Shown: one piece after another, positions 29,078-37,027 of the stretch
How the letters are laid out: each line of letters opens with the position of its first letter
Numbering within the stretch: position 1 is the stretch's first letter
From: Gimesia alba
Lineage (GTDB): Bacteria > Planctomycetota > Planctomycetia > Planctomycetales > Planctomycetaceae
Assembly: GCF_007744675.1 (NCBI RefSeq)
Contig: NZ_CP036269.1
Location: forward strand, 3,885,546 to 3,949,545
DNA: 64,000 nt
Direction: 5' to 3'
Translations under genes and position numbers: made by a program
The notes under the pieces: model-generated
The model's database searches: none
Told to the model about the DNA's origin: nothing
Seen by the model: only the letters and a program-made list of their open reading frames with translations

Positions 29078-31876
29078 CTATTGATTGTTATTCAGGTCGA
29101 CTACATTGCCATCGTTGATCTGAATTAGATTGTTCAATGTCGTTGGGTCAGTTTTCTCTGAAAGAAATCTAGCTGCCCCATCGCAGAAACCGACATTGAA
29201 GCCCCCTGGATAAAATCCCCCTAGTTTCGGCAACTGCTTGCCGTCATAGATGATGTCTTCCGGCTTCGTCCAGGGGATTTCTCTTTTTGTTTCAACGACT
29301 GCAATCGTGTTGGATGTACCATCAATAACATCGCGAAATCTTAAACCACCTTGAGTCCCGTCAGCAGGTTTCTCATCTATTCCAAATCCAGAACCAGCTG
29401 CCAGACCATTATCACCAGCCGCCATACCATCATCCAGCAAACCTGATAGAGCACGATTTGTGAGCTTGCCAAAGGCAGTATTATTACCAACAATCACAAA
29501 ATAAGAGGTATTGTTCTCCCCCCGGTTATCTGCGGGACAGCGATAGACGTCGGGCATTTTGGCAAGTACTTTTTTATTATGCTCACTATCCCAAGGCTCG
29601 TTGCGGTTGTACTCATCATATAAAGCCTGTTGGTCCAGAAAAGGCAGAAGCGCCACACGCCAGCTGTAAGGTGTTTTTCCATCTGGCCCCAGTAAAACTG
29701 CGGGTGGGAAATGCTTGTGCTTATCGTGATAAACATGCAATGCCAGAACTATTTGTTTGATGTTATTCAAAGAGCGTGAACGACTGGCTGCTTTCTGTGC
29801 CTGCAGGAACGCCGGCACGAGCACAGCGATCAGCTGACCACCAGAATTATTCGAAAGAGCAGAAGTCAGTGTGACATCTTCACCACTCTGGGTTACCTTG
29901 GTCGATTTCATCATCTTTTCTGCGATATTGAGTAGAGACATCAGCGTCAACCGTTCTTGCACGCTGTCGCCTGCCATACCTCGTTTCATTTGATCCAGCA
30001 TGTTGCGAGAGAGTGTAAGCAAGGCGTCCAGCGTATTCTTAACGCTCTCACCGTTCTGATCTTGTGACAAGCTGACATTCAATGATATTTCCTGCTTAAT
30101 ATTTAATCCCAGTGACGCCAGTTCCGTGTTCTCCCAAATGGGGGAGATAAGTCCTAACATCGGTGCATTCGCAGCGGCAATTCGGGCTGGTTCATCGCCC
30201 ACGATGGCTCGCGCTACACGCAGGTCAATCAGCCCAGCCACCGAATCGTTCTCAATCGATTGCCACTGTTTTGACCAGCGCGATGTACTGCCGCGCTGAA
30301 TAGTATCGATGATTCCTTCCATCACACTTTCACGACCGGTGTAAATGACTGTGCGGTCATCGAGATACATTCGCATTTCAGGGTATAATCCCGACGTATT
30401 TTTCAGATAGTCCTGGCCTTTGTATTCGACCTCGACATTTTTGCCAAAACTCTTTGTCATGGCTGTTTTTCTGTCAATCACCTTGTTTGCATGAATCACA
30501 ATCGCAAAGCCAATTTGTTTAGGTGGTTCAGAGGCGACGAATACGACAGTTGCGGTTTCAATCTCATTTGGATTTAAACCGACAACCCCAAATGGTTTGT
30601 TCATACTTAATTCTTGCTTTATCAGATTTCGGAGTGGTTTCATCGAGTCCTGTGTAAGGATTTCTGCAGGTCGAAGTGCAATTACAGCCAAAGCGTTCGG
30701 GGGGACAAAATCAATACGAAATTTTTCTGATGCACTTTTAGTTCGGACTGAAATCATAGCACTGGGTGAGGCATCTTGAGCAACGCTGATACTCTCTCCA
30801 CGAAGCCCCACCGCCAACAGACCAATCATCAGGATACATGAAATTGCAATGGCCCGAGCACTGCGAGACACGGCGCCACGAAATGGTGTTTTGTCTTTAA
30901 GCATGTCTATTCGCCTTAAAAAAGTGGAATGCGTGGGTAAAAAAGCGCGGGCGGGGCCACGAACGCGTCGATTGGACTGTGCCATTGCCATCTCTGCCAG
31001 AATAACCAGATACGATTCTGACCCACCTGCGACCCTGGCAGCAGCAGCATCAGCAGCCAGCTCCTGCTCCAACCGTAAGCGGGAAACCAGCCAGTGCATC
31101 AACGGATGGTAGAAAAAGATCGACCGACTGATTTCAGCACAGAGATTTGTCAAAAAATCACGTTGTTGAATATGGGCTAGCTCGTGCGTCAAAACGGCTT
31201 TTAACTGCTCTGCCGACCATGTTTGCCATGTTGCGGGTATTAAGATTACTGGACGCCACCAGCCGACAACTGCCGCCGTCGCCAGCCGTGTTGTCTCTCG
31301 CAAATGGATTATATTTTGATAGTCTTGCTCCATTAAAAACCCATCCAGGTACTCCTGAGCTACGGTATTTTCCAGAATAATCGCATGTTTTACTTCTCGT
31401 CTCAACAGAATGTAACCGACACAGAGACGCAGAAAGCCCAGTACTATTCCCCCCAGAAACAGGAAGGCAATTATGACGGGCCATGCCAGGGATGCATCCA
31501 GAGAATCGACTGGCTGCTTGTTATCTAGCCCTGCAACAAACCCGGCCCAGGCTGAACTCCACACCGACTCCAATTCGACTGGTTCTCTTTGAGACGCTGG
31601 GGAGTCTTTCAACTCAGTGGTTTTATTGGAGAGCAGGCTTTTCTCCACAGATACGAGTTCTTGATTGCTCTGTTGTGTTCGATGAAAGTTCCAACATGGC
31701 CAGGGACTCAACATCAGTGATGCAAGCATCAGAGTTACGATGAGAGAAGAAGAGATGACGAGCGATCGCAACAGTGGCCCCTTGTTACGCACACACCAGT
31801 AAAACAGAGCTGCACCGACAGCAACGATCGTCACCTGCAGGCTCAACCAGACAATGCTGACACCGAATTCATGCAT
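29078..31876 (-). CDS. M56-family membrane peptidase fused to a DUF1559 domain
   Basis: 932 residues. The N-terminal part (about residues 1-340) is BlaR1/MecR1-like: several transmembrane helices, then the zinc-metalloprotease motif HELAHIQQRDF near residue 230 with FYHPLMHWL and EQELAADAAAARVAGG downstream. A further hydrophobic helix at about 345-362 leads into a Ser/Ala-rich exported region of unknown fold. Residues about 695-930 are DUF1559: the N-terminal RSRSLNNIKQIVLALHVYHDKHKHFPP opening, a WRVALLPFLDQQALYDEYN core and a C-terminal GGFNVGFCDGAARFL in place of the usual H-x9-DG. There is no penicillin-binding sensor domain, so the signal is unlikely to be a beta-lactam. Start overlaps the BlaI stop (TGATG). 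Confidence 0.9.
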   Translation of the reverse strand: MHEFGVSIVWLSLQVTIVAVGAALFYWCVRNKGPLLRSLVISSSLIVTLMLASLMLSPWPCWNFHRTQQSNQELVSVEKSLLSNKTTELKDSPASQREPVELESVWSSAWAGFVAGLDNKQPVDSLDASLAWPVIIAFLFLGGIVLGFLRLCVGYILLRREVKHAIILENTVAQEYLDGFLMEQDYQNIIHLRETTRLATAAVVGWWRPVILIPATWQTWSAEQLKAVLTHELAHIQQRDFLTNLCAEISRSIFFYHPLMHWLVSRLRLEQELAADAAAARVAGGSESYLVILAEMAMAQSNRRVRGPARAFLPTHSTFLRRIDMLKDKTPFRGAVSRSARAIAISCILMIGLLAVGLRGESISVAQDASPSAMISVRTKSASEKFRIDFVPPNALAVIALRPAEILTQDSMKPLRNLIKQELSMNKPFGVVGLNPNEIETATVVFVASEPPKQIGFAIVIHANKVIDRKTAMTKSFGKNVEVEYKGQDYLKNTSGLYPEMRMYLDDRTVIYTGRESVMEGIIDTIQRGSTSRWSKQWQSIENDSVAGLIDLRVARAIVGDEPARIAAANAPMLGLISPIWENTELASLGLNIKQEISLNVSLSQDQNGESVKNTLDALLTLSRNMLDQMKRGMAGDSVQERLTLMSLLNIAEKMMKSTKVTQSGEDVTLTSALSNNSGGQLIAVLVPAFLQAQKAASRSRSLNNIKQIVLALHVYHDKHKHFPPAVLLGPDGKTPYSWRVALLPFLDQQALYDEYNRNEPWDSEHNKKVLAKMPDVYRCPADNRGENNTSYFVIVGNNTAFGKLTNRALSGLLDDGMAAGDNGLAAGSGFGIDEKPADGTQGGLRFRDVIDGTSNTIAVVETKREIPWTKPEDIIYDGKQLPKLGGFYPGGFNVGFCDGAARFLSEKTDPTTLNNLIQINDGNVVDLNNNQ

Positions 31877-32274
31877 CAGGACTTCTCCCGTAAAATGTCT
31901 TCCAGAGCCTTCAATTCCTTTCGTGTTAATTTGCGTTCATCCATGAGTCGCAACAACAACTTTTCACGCGATCCGCCGAAGACTTTTTGAATCATATCAC
32001 CCAGCAAATTGCCGGAAACTTCATCAAAGGATCGAACAGCGCGGTACAGAAAAGGACGTTCCTCGTTCGTCTGTTTCAGGAAATCTTTCTCCACTAAGAT
32101 TCGTACCAACGTCGCGACAGTCGTGTACGCCAACTCTCGTCCCGACTTTTGCAATGAGTCACGTACATCGGAAACAGTCAGCTCTATCCCTGATTCAGCC
32201 TGGGTTTCGTCCCAGAATACATGCATCACCTCTAACTCACGCTCAGTAAGTTCTTTTGCTCTCGGCCTGGCCAT
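31876..32274 (-). CDS. BlaI/MecI/CopY-family transcriptional repressor
   Basis: 132 residues. A winged-helix DNA-binding domain at about residues 8-80 (LTERELEVMHVFWDE, SGRELAYTTVATLVRILVEKDFLKQ) precedes the C-terminal dimerisation helices (SGNLLGDMIQKVFGGSREKLLLRLMDERKLTRKELKALEDIL). Members repress their own operon until the partner M56 protease cuts them. The stop overlaps the M56 gene start by one base, so the pair is a coupled two-gene operon. A consensus promoter with an overlapping inverted repeat (32337-32365) lies 63 bp upstream. The start ATG carries a GGAGG-like ribosome site. Symbol left blank because this is not a beta-lactamase system. Confidence 0.93.
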   Translation of the reverse strand: MARPRAKELTERELEVMHVFWDETQAESGIELTVSDVRDSLQKSGRELAYTTVATLVRILVEKDFLKQTNEERPFLYRAVRSFDEVSGNLLGDMIQKVFGGSREKLLLRLMDERKLTRKELKALEDILREKS

Positions 32275-32336
32275 TGGACCTCCCTGGTTTATTCGTAGAT
32301 TGGATGCCTAATGTTTGGTTTATTAGATTTGGTTTT

Positions 32337-32365
32337 ATAGTATTCGTGACAATGCAGTTTGTCAA
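32337..32365 (-). promoter_or_regulatory. Consensus promoter with overlapping inverted repeat upstream of the BlaI gene
   Basis: Read on the minus strand, TTGACA (32365-32360, perfect -35) is 17 bp from TACTAT (32342-32337). The inverted repeat TGACA-N8-TGTCA (32347-32364) covers the -35 box. BlaI-family repressors bind palindromes around TGTA/TACA-type cores, so this is the likely autoregulatory operator; the match is to the layout, not to a proven site. A start near 32330 leaves a leader of about 55 nt. Confidence 0.7.
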
Positions 32366-32428
32366 ACACTAATTTGAAAGATATTTGAGAAGCTTTTTAC
32401 TAGAAGATGGGACCCGATTTTCACGGTT

Positions 32429-32452
32429 AAAAAGCTTGATTCTGTTCCAAGC
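32429..32452 (-). terminator. Weak terminator candidate downstream of the hpnH operon
   Basis: On the minus strand GCTTG (32452-32448) pairs with CAAGC (32438-32434) through a 9-nt loop and is followed by five T residues. The stem is only 5 bp, so this is a low-confidence call. It lies about 62 bp after the stop at 32514. Confidence 0.3.
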
Positions 32453-32513
32453 AGAAAATAACAGATAGAAATTTAATAGTTTTCTACATAGTCCTCAAAC
32501 TCAGTATTACCAT

Positions 32514-32852
32514 CTAACGATCAGCGTACCAGACCGAGAATTTATTCCAGATCTCGTAATCAAATACACCACCTTCATCAATAAGGCCGGCTGATCGCGC
32601 CATTTGTTCCCAATGAATCGAATGAAATGATTCTGGAAGTCGATTCGCTTTCATCAGCTCAATCAACAAGCCCTCGAAAGCCATTTCCGGTTCACCATGA
32701 TTCAGGTAGTGGTCAACTCCGCTCATCGCTTCCAGGGCAAGTAGGGAACGACACGAGGCAATCAGATTAACGACGTCCTGATCGAAAGAATCATCTTGCA
32801 TCGTTGCTTTCCCACTGATTGTTTGAGCAAGCTGCTGAAAAAAGCCCAACAC
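32514..32852 (-). CDS. Small protein with immunity-protein-like pattern, following hpnH
   Basis: 112 residues from a GTG at 32852 that abuts the hpnH stop (TGAGTG). An ATG at 32801 preceded by GGGAAAG is an alternative start that gives 95 residues. It is helical and acidic, with a YLNHGEPEMAFEGLLIELMKANRLPESFH stretch that recalls the HG-E-x-x-A-x-E pattern of small MafI-type immunity proteins; this is a weak visual resemblance. No toxin gene is nearby. The gene is in the same direction as hpnH and probably part of its transcript, which would be an odd context for an immunity protein. Confidence 0.65.
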   Translation of the reverse strand: MLGFFQQLAQTISGKATMQDDSFDQDVVNLIASCRSLLALEAMSGVDHYLNHGEPEMAFEGLLIELMKANRLPESFHSIHWEQMARSAGLIDEGGVFDYEIWNKFSVWYADR

Positions 32853-34025
32853 TCAATTAGAGAGATTCAGCACTTCTACATCATCTTTGCATTCTGTCTC
32901 GTTGACAGAATGCAATTGCACCAACTCGTGGTCGGCCACTGTATAGTGCGGGGCGGGAATATTTTCTTGTGATGGCTGTGGTAATGGCTTGTGAGAGTCC
33001 CGGGCTCCAAATAACGTCAGAGAAACCACTTTCAAAAAACCCTTCCATGAAGAGAAGGTTTGGTCGACGGCCGTCGGTTCATGTCCGCAATGCACCATAC
33101 AATCTCGGCACTTTTCATTTCCACTTTTCCGTCCGTAGCGCTCCCAGCTGGTCGAATTCATTAATTCAGCAAAGGAATCAGCATATCCTTCTTCGAGCAG
33201 ATAGCAGGGTTTCTGCCAACCGAAGATGTTATACGTGGGGTTGCCCCAGGGAGTACATTCCAGTTCCCAGTTTCCTTTGAGGAACTCAAGAAACAAAGGG
33301 GAATGATTAAACTTCCACGCCTTCTTGGGAGTCGCCAGGATCTTGCGAAACTTTTGAATTGTCTCATTGCGCTTTAAAAAATGCTCCTGGTCAGGCGCCT
33401 TTTCATATTGATATCCGGGCGAGAGCATCATGCTTTCAATGCCCAACTCGGCCAGCTCATCAAACATTTGCCGGACTCGTTCCGGTTCGGCATTCTCAAA
33501 TAGCGTAGAATTCGTTGTTACGCGGTGCCCTGCCTTCACAGCGGCTTTGATCGCGCTGATCGCTTTGTCGTATATACCGTCCCGACAGACGGCCGCGTCA
33601 TGATCTTCGCGAATTCCATCCAGGTGAATCGAAAACGTGAGATACTTGGATGGTGAATAATTCTTAAGATGTTTTTCCAGCAGGATCGCATTGGTACAAA
33701 GATAAATGTACTTTTTACGTTCCACCAGTCCAGCGACAATCTCCGGCATTTGGGGATGTAGCAATGGTTCACCGCCAGGAATGGAAACAATCGGGGCACC
33801 ACACTCATCAACGGCCTGAAAACATTGTTCCGGGCTCAGATGCTGCTTCAGAATATGGGCGGGAAACTGAATCTTTCCGCAACCGGCACAGGCCAGATTA
33901 CAGCGAAATAGCGGTTCGAGCATCAAGACCAGCGGATACCGCTTGACCCTTTTGGCTCGTTGTGTCAGAACATACTTTGCTACAGTCCACATTTGGGAAA
34001 GGGGAACACCCACAATCGCCTCCAT
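32853..34025 (-). CDS. hpnH: Adenosyl-hopene transferase HpnH (radical SAM)
   Basis: 390 residues from the ATG at 34025. The frame runs on to 34112, but the family N-terminus matches VPLSQMWTVAKYVLTQ...KRYPLVLMLEPLFRC and a promoter candidate (34062-34090) lies between the two starts. The radical SAM cluster is CNLACAGC (C42, C46, C49), followed by SIPGGEPLLHP. A second Cys set near the C-terminus (CRDCMVHCGHE) is characteristic of HpnH. The enzyme joins the 5'-deoxyadenosyl group of SAM to diploptene, the first step to C35 hopanoids (bacteriohopanepolyols). No other hopanoid gene is in the window. Divergent from an enolase-superfamily gene. Confidence 0.93.
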   Translation of the reverse strand: MEAIVGVPLSQMWTVAKYVLTQRAKRVKRYPLVLMLEPLFRCNLACAGCGKIQFPAHILKQHLSPEQCFQAVDECGAPIVSIPGGEPLLHPQMPEIVAGLVERKKYIYLCTNAILLEKHLKNYSPSKYLTFSIHLDGIREDHDAAVCRDGIYDKAISAIKAAVKAGHRVTTNSTLFENAEPERVRQMFDELAELGIESMMLSPGYQYEKAPDQEHFLKRNETIQKFRKILATPKKAWKFNHSPLFLEFLKGNWELECTPWGNPTYNIFGWQKPCYLLEEGYADSFAELMNSTSWERYGRKSGNEKCRDCMVHCGHEPTAVDQTFSSWKGFLKVVSLTLFGARDSHKPLPQPSQENIPAPHYTVADHELVQLHSVNETECKDDVEVLNLSN

Positions 34026-34061
34026 ATTGCGAAAAATTCTAAATCCGTTCAGAATAATGGC

Positions 34062-34090
34062 TTCATAGCATTTTTGCGAAAGCCTGTCAC
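34062..34090 (-). promoter_or_regulatory. Candidate promoter of hpnH inside the longest possible frame
   Basis: On the minus strand GTGACA (34090-34085, five of six) and TATGAA (34067-34062, four of six) are 17 bp apart. A start near 34055 gives a leader of about 30 nt before the ATG at 34025. It supports that start over the longer open frame. Confidence 0.45.
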
Positions 34091-34151
34091 CCCCAATATG
34101 CACGTATGTCATAATCCCGCTTAGAGTTAATGAAGGTAGAAATCAGGCATA

Positions 34152-35348
34152 ATGAGAATCGCCCAGCTTTCGGCGTATCAGGTCCGCGTACCGTTACGAC
34201 GAAAAATCACCCATGCATCCTTCAGCCGCTCTGAATCTCAGTCGATTGTAGTTCGCTGTCAGTTAACCAATGGAACCGTAGGCTGGGGTGAATCGGTACC
34301 GCGAGAATACGTGACGGGTGAAACCGTCGATTCGGTCTTTTCTCAATATGAAAATACCAATTTCCAGTCAATGCTAGGGGACAATTGTGATTCTCTCGAC
34401 GGCTTGATCGCACTCAGCCAGCAAATAAATTTACCCCAACTGACAGATTCCCCTGAGGAATATCTGCAACGAGGTTGCTTTGGGAATGCGGCCCGCTGTG
34501 CATTGGAAATCAGCCTGCTTGATGCGGGGGCTCGTGCAGAAGAGACTTCCTTTTCTACAATCTTTCAACATTTGAAGCCATATCAGAATCTGATCGAACC
34601 ACAGCAAGCTGTCCGATACAGTGGTGTGCTGACTTCGATGAAACCTGTCAAGCAATACATGCTGGCTCTCGTTTACCGTCTGACCGGCTTCCAGCATTGC
34701 AAAGTGAAGGTCGGTCTGCCGCAGATCAATGATCGACGTCTCTTACAAAAGTTACGACTGCTGACGGGGAGTAAAATGAACCTGCGTGTTGACGCAAATG
34801 AAGCTTGGACGCGGGAGATTCTGGAAGAAAAAGATCATGAATTCGCTCCCTTCAAAATCAGCTCCATTGAACAGCCGGTCGCTCATCAAGCCATTGCCAG
34901 CTTGCATGATATTCGAAATCAGATTGCAACTCCAGTCATGCTCGACGAGTCTCTCTGCTGCCAACAAGACGCCGAACAAGCCATAGCAGAAGGCTACTGT
35001 GATTATTTTAATCTCCGCATCTCAAAGCTGGGGGGAATCATCCCTGCTTTACAGTTGGCCCATCAGGCACAGCAGGCGGGGCTCCAGTATCAACTCGGTT
35101 GTCAGGTGGGGGAAACGGGCATTCTTTCCGCTGCGGGACGTCACTTCGCATCCTCAGTCAAAGACATCGCTTTTTTAGAAGGAAGCTTTGACCGGTTCCT
35201 GCTCGTACAGAATCTGATCAATGAGGAGATTTCGTTTGGATGGGGGGGGAGTGCGACGGCATTAAAGGGCCTTGGGCTGGGAATTACTGTGAACGAACAA
35301 CGACTCAAGCAATTCACACAACGAGAGCAGCACTGGAAACTCAGCTAA
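34152..35348 (+). CDS. Enolase-superfamily enzyme (mandelate racemase/muconate cycloisomerase group)
   Basis: 398 residues. The N-terminal capping domain (residues about 1-130, with GWGESVPREYVTGET) precedes a (beta/alpha)7-beta barrel. The acid-base KxK pair is in HCKVKVGL (about 178-184), metal ligands are D in LRVDANEAW, E in SIEQPV and D in VMLDESLC, and the second general base lies in NLRISKLGGI. All are present, so the enzyme should be active. Specificity is not determined: dipeptide epimerases, o-succinylbenzoate synthases and muconate cycloisomerases share this set. The neighbouring hpnH and lipoprotein genes give no metabolic clue. GAAGG-type ribosome site before the ATG; converges with the next gene at 5 bp. 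Confidence 0.9.
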   Translation: MRIAQLSAYQVRVPLRRKITHASFSRSESQSIVVRCQLTNGTVGWGESVPREYVTGETVDSVFSQYENTNFQSMLGDNCDSLDGLIALSQQINLPQLTDSPEEYLQRGCFGNAARCALEISLLDAGARAEETSFSTIFQHLKPYQNLIEPQQAVRYSGVLTSMKPVKQYMLALVYRLTGFQHCKVKVGLPQINDRRLLQKLRLLTGSKMNLRVDANEAWTREILEEKDHEFAPFKISSIEQPVAHQAIASLHDIRNQIATPVMLDESLCCQQDAEQAIAEGYCDYFNLRISKLGGIIPALQLAHQAQQAGLQYQLGCQVGETGILSAAGRHFASSVKDIAFLEGSFDRFLLVQNLINEEISFGWGGSATALKGLGLGITVNEQRLKQFTQREQHWKLS

Positions 35349-35353
35349 CACGA

Positions 35354-36343
35354 TCAGGGAATCAGGAATACCAGACCGGTAACGGTCAGGCTTTCGAATA
35401 AAACGCCTCGTGTACTGTAAGGCAGTTTTTCAACCTGATACGGCGGACAATCTCCAGGTCGAGCATATCCGAGCGGATAACGACACTCATCCATTGGATA
35501 AGCGCCAATCATGTAGGGGAGCACTGGAATACGTCCAAAAAAGCGCCCCGCTGAAAGGAATGGCTGAAGAGCACCATAATTATAACCATAGCGTTCCAGG
35601 TATGGCTCTTCAAAATACAATGGATTATAGGCAACACCGGGAGCTTCCCACTCCATTGTGCTTAACTCCCAGTTCCGAGTTTCTCCCATCGTAACCTGGC
35701 GAGTCGGGAGTTTCTCTAATTGTTCTGCAGCCGTGTTCTTTGGCAATTCGCCCGCTGGTGGCTTGGCACTGATCGACAATTGAGTGATTGGCTTCAGTCC
35801 CAGTTCTACCAGATGTGGTGATTTCACTGACGGAGCTTTCTCCTGCTCAGTCTGGAAAGTAACGTTGTTCTTACTAAGTACAACTTCAGTGGTCGGGGGA
35901 AGCTCCATCACGAAGACAGGTGGTACATCAGAAAGATCTGGTTTTTGCGCTTCAACTGGAGGGTCGACTTCATCTGCCTGATAAGAGTCAGTTTCAGTTA
36001 GCGCAATCGAGTGAAAATCTTCAAACTCGTCGAACTGCAAAGCAGACTCGTTCGGTTTTTCCGTTTCCAAGGGAGCCGGTTGTGTCTCGACCTGTTTGTT
36101 TCGGCTTTGAATCGTTCGCTTATTAAAGCCGGTAACCCTTATTTGGTCAGATTTTACGCTTTCATTCGTCTTGTTATTTGAATTCTGGTGACGGACTGCA
36201 GCAGACTTGGAAATCGCGTTTATTTTGTGTTGATCAAATTCAGGAGCGATTGAAAAGTGCGCAATCTGTTTTGAAGCACAACCCTGAAATATCAGGCAGC
36301 ACAGACAGGCAATGATCCAGGAATGGACAGTTAGCAACCTCAT
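35354..36343 (-). CDS. Planctomycete-type lipoprotein of unknown function
   Basis: 329 residues from the ATG at 36343, the start that gives a clean signal peptide (MRLLTVHSWIIACLCCLIF) and the lipobox FQGC; the frame runs 12 codons further. GGAG lies 11 nt upstream. The middle (about residues 25-215) is Glu/Pro/Lys/Thr-rich and probably disordered. The C-terminal 100 residues are Tyr/Pro-rich (GVAYNPLYFEEPYLERYGYNYG, YPLGYARPGDCPPYQVEKLP) and resemble a conserved planctomycete domain I cannot name. No enzyme motif seen. Tail-to-tail with the enolase-superfamily gene; the upstream gap leads to the giant gene. Confidence 0.78.
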   Translation of the reverse strand: MRLLTVHSWIIACLCCLIFQGCASKQIAHFSIAPEFDQHKINAISKSAAVRHQNSNNKTNESVKSDQIRVTGFNKRTIQSRNKQVETQPAPLETEKPNESALQFDEFEDFHSIALTETDSYQADEVDPPVEAQKPDLSDVPPVFVMELPPTTEVVLSKNNVTFQTEQEKAPSVKSPHLVELGLKPITQLSISAKPPAGELPKNTAAEQLEKLPTRQVTMGETRNWELSTMEWEAPGVAYNPLYFEEPYLERYGYNYGALQPFLSAGRFFGRIPVLPYMIGAYPMDECRYPLGYARPGDCPPYQVEKLPYSTRGVLFESLTVTGLVFLIP

Positions 36344-36803
36344 AAGTTCAGGCGCTCCAGTGAGATAGATTGCCTGCATTGGTTAACAGGCGGCAGTCAG
36401 CATTTTCGATATCGTTTGATCAGAAGGACTCATAATCATATATCGGCAGAGGTTATGACGGCAGCACATCTTCGACATACTAAACAGCAAGGTCTTTGTA
36501 ATGCCCCTATCTAGCCGGTTTACAAAATTTAAATGGCAATCACCACAACAAGCATGTACGCAAGAACACTCTCATGGTTCGGATTTATTGATTTCCTGTT
36601 TTATTGAGCGGATTATTGAAATGACCAGGAACTTGGTTCGTTATTTAGTTGTATGTCAGCGTAGGAGAGTTGAAATGATTGTAGGGACAACAGGATGGTA
36701 ATGTTCACAACAGTAGGAATCGGATTAGTTAGAACGGGTATGACGTTTGTGTAACCGCAAGCTTTACATTTTTAGCAGATGTTTGTCCCACGTTAAAAAT
36801 GAT
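36344..36803. other. Intergenic region upstream of the giant gene
   Basis: About 460 bp between divergent starts. Short open frames here (for example 36501-36701) lack ribosome sites and recognisable features. No RNA gene or repeat seen. The giant-gene promoter candidate follows at 36804. Confidence 0.35.
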
Positions 36804-36833
36804 TGACATACCTTTTAGAGAGCAAGGATAATA
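36804..36833 (+). promoter_or_regulatory. Candidate promoter of the giant surface-protein gene
   Basis: TTGACA (36804-36809, perfect) and GATAAT (36828-36833, five of six) are 18 bp apart. A start near 36840 gives a leader of about 190 nt before the GTG at 37028. No other gene lies between. Confidence 0.6.
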
Positions 36834-37027
36834 TGGAGGGATTTTCAGCAAGACTGCTCCTGTACCATTATGTATACCGGTTTGATGGTCGTGGATCGTT
36901 TGAAAGGGTGTCGGTACGTAGTCATCCCATTGCAATGCCTTCATGCGTTTTGCTGCACAAGAGTCGTCCTATATTTTATGCCATTTGAAGTTTGAGCATA
37001 TCAAGAAACTCGAAGGAGCTTCTCAAC

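Noticed and set aside
29078-31876. Beta-lactam sensor (BlaR1) identity for the M56 protein
   Set aside because: The penicillin-binding sensor domain is replaced by DUF1559, so a beta-lactam role is not supported.
36501-36701. A 66-codon frame between the lipoprotein and giant genes
   Set aside because: No ribosome site and no recognisable domain or membrane segment.
36834-36988. A 51-codon open frame just before the giant gene
   Set aside because: No ribosome site before its ATG, its start sits on the promoter -10 region, and composition is random; probably leader sequence.
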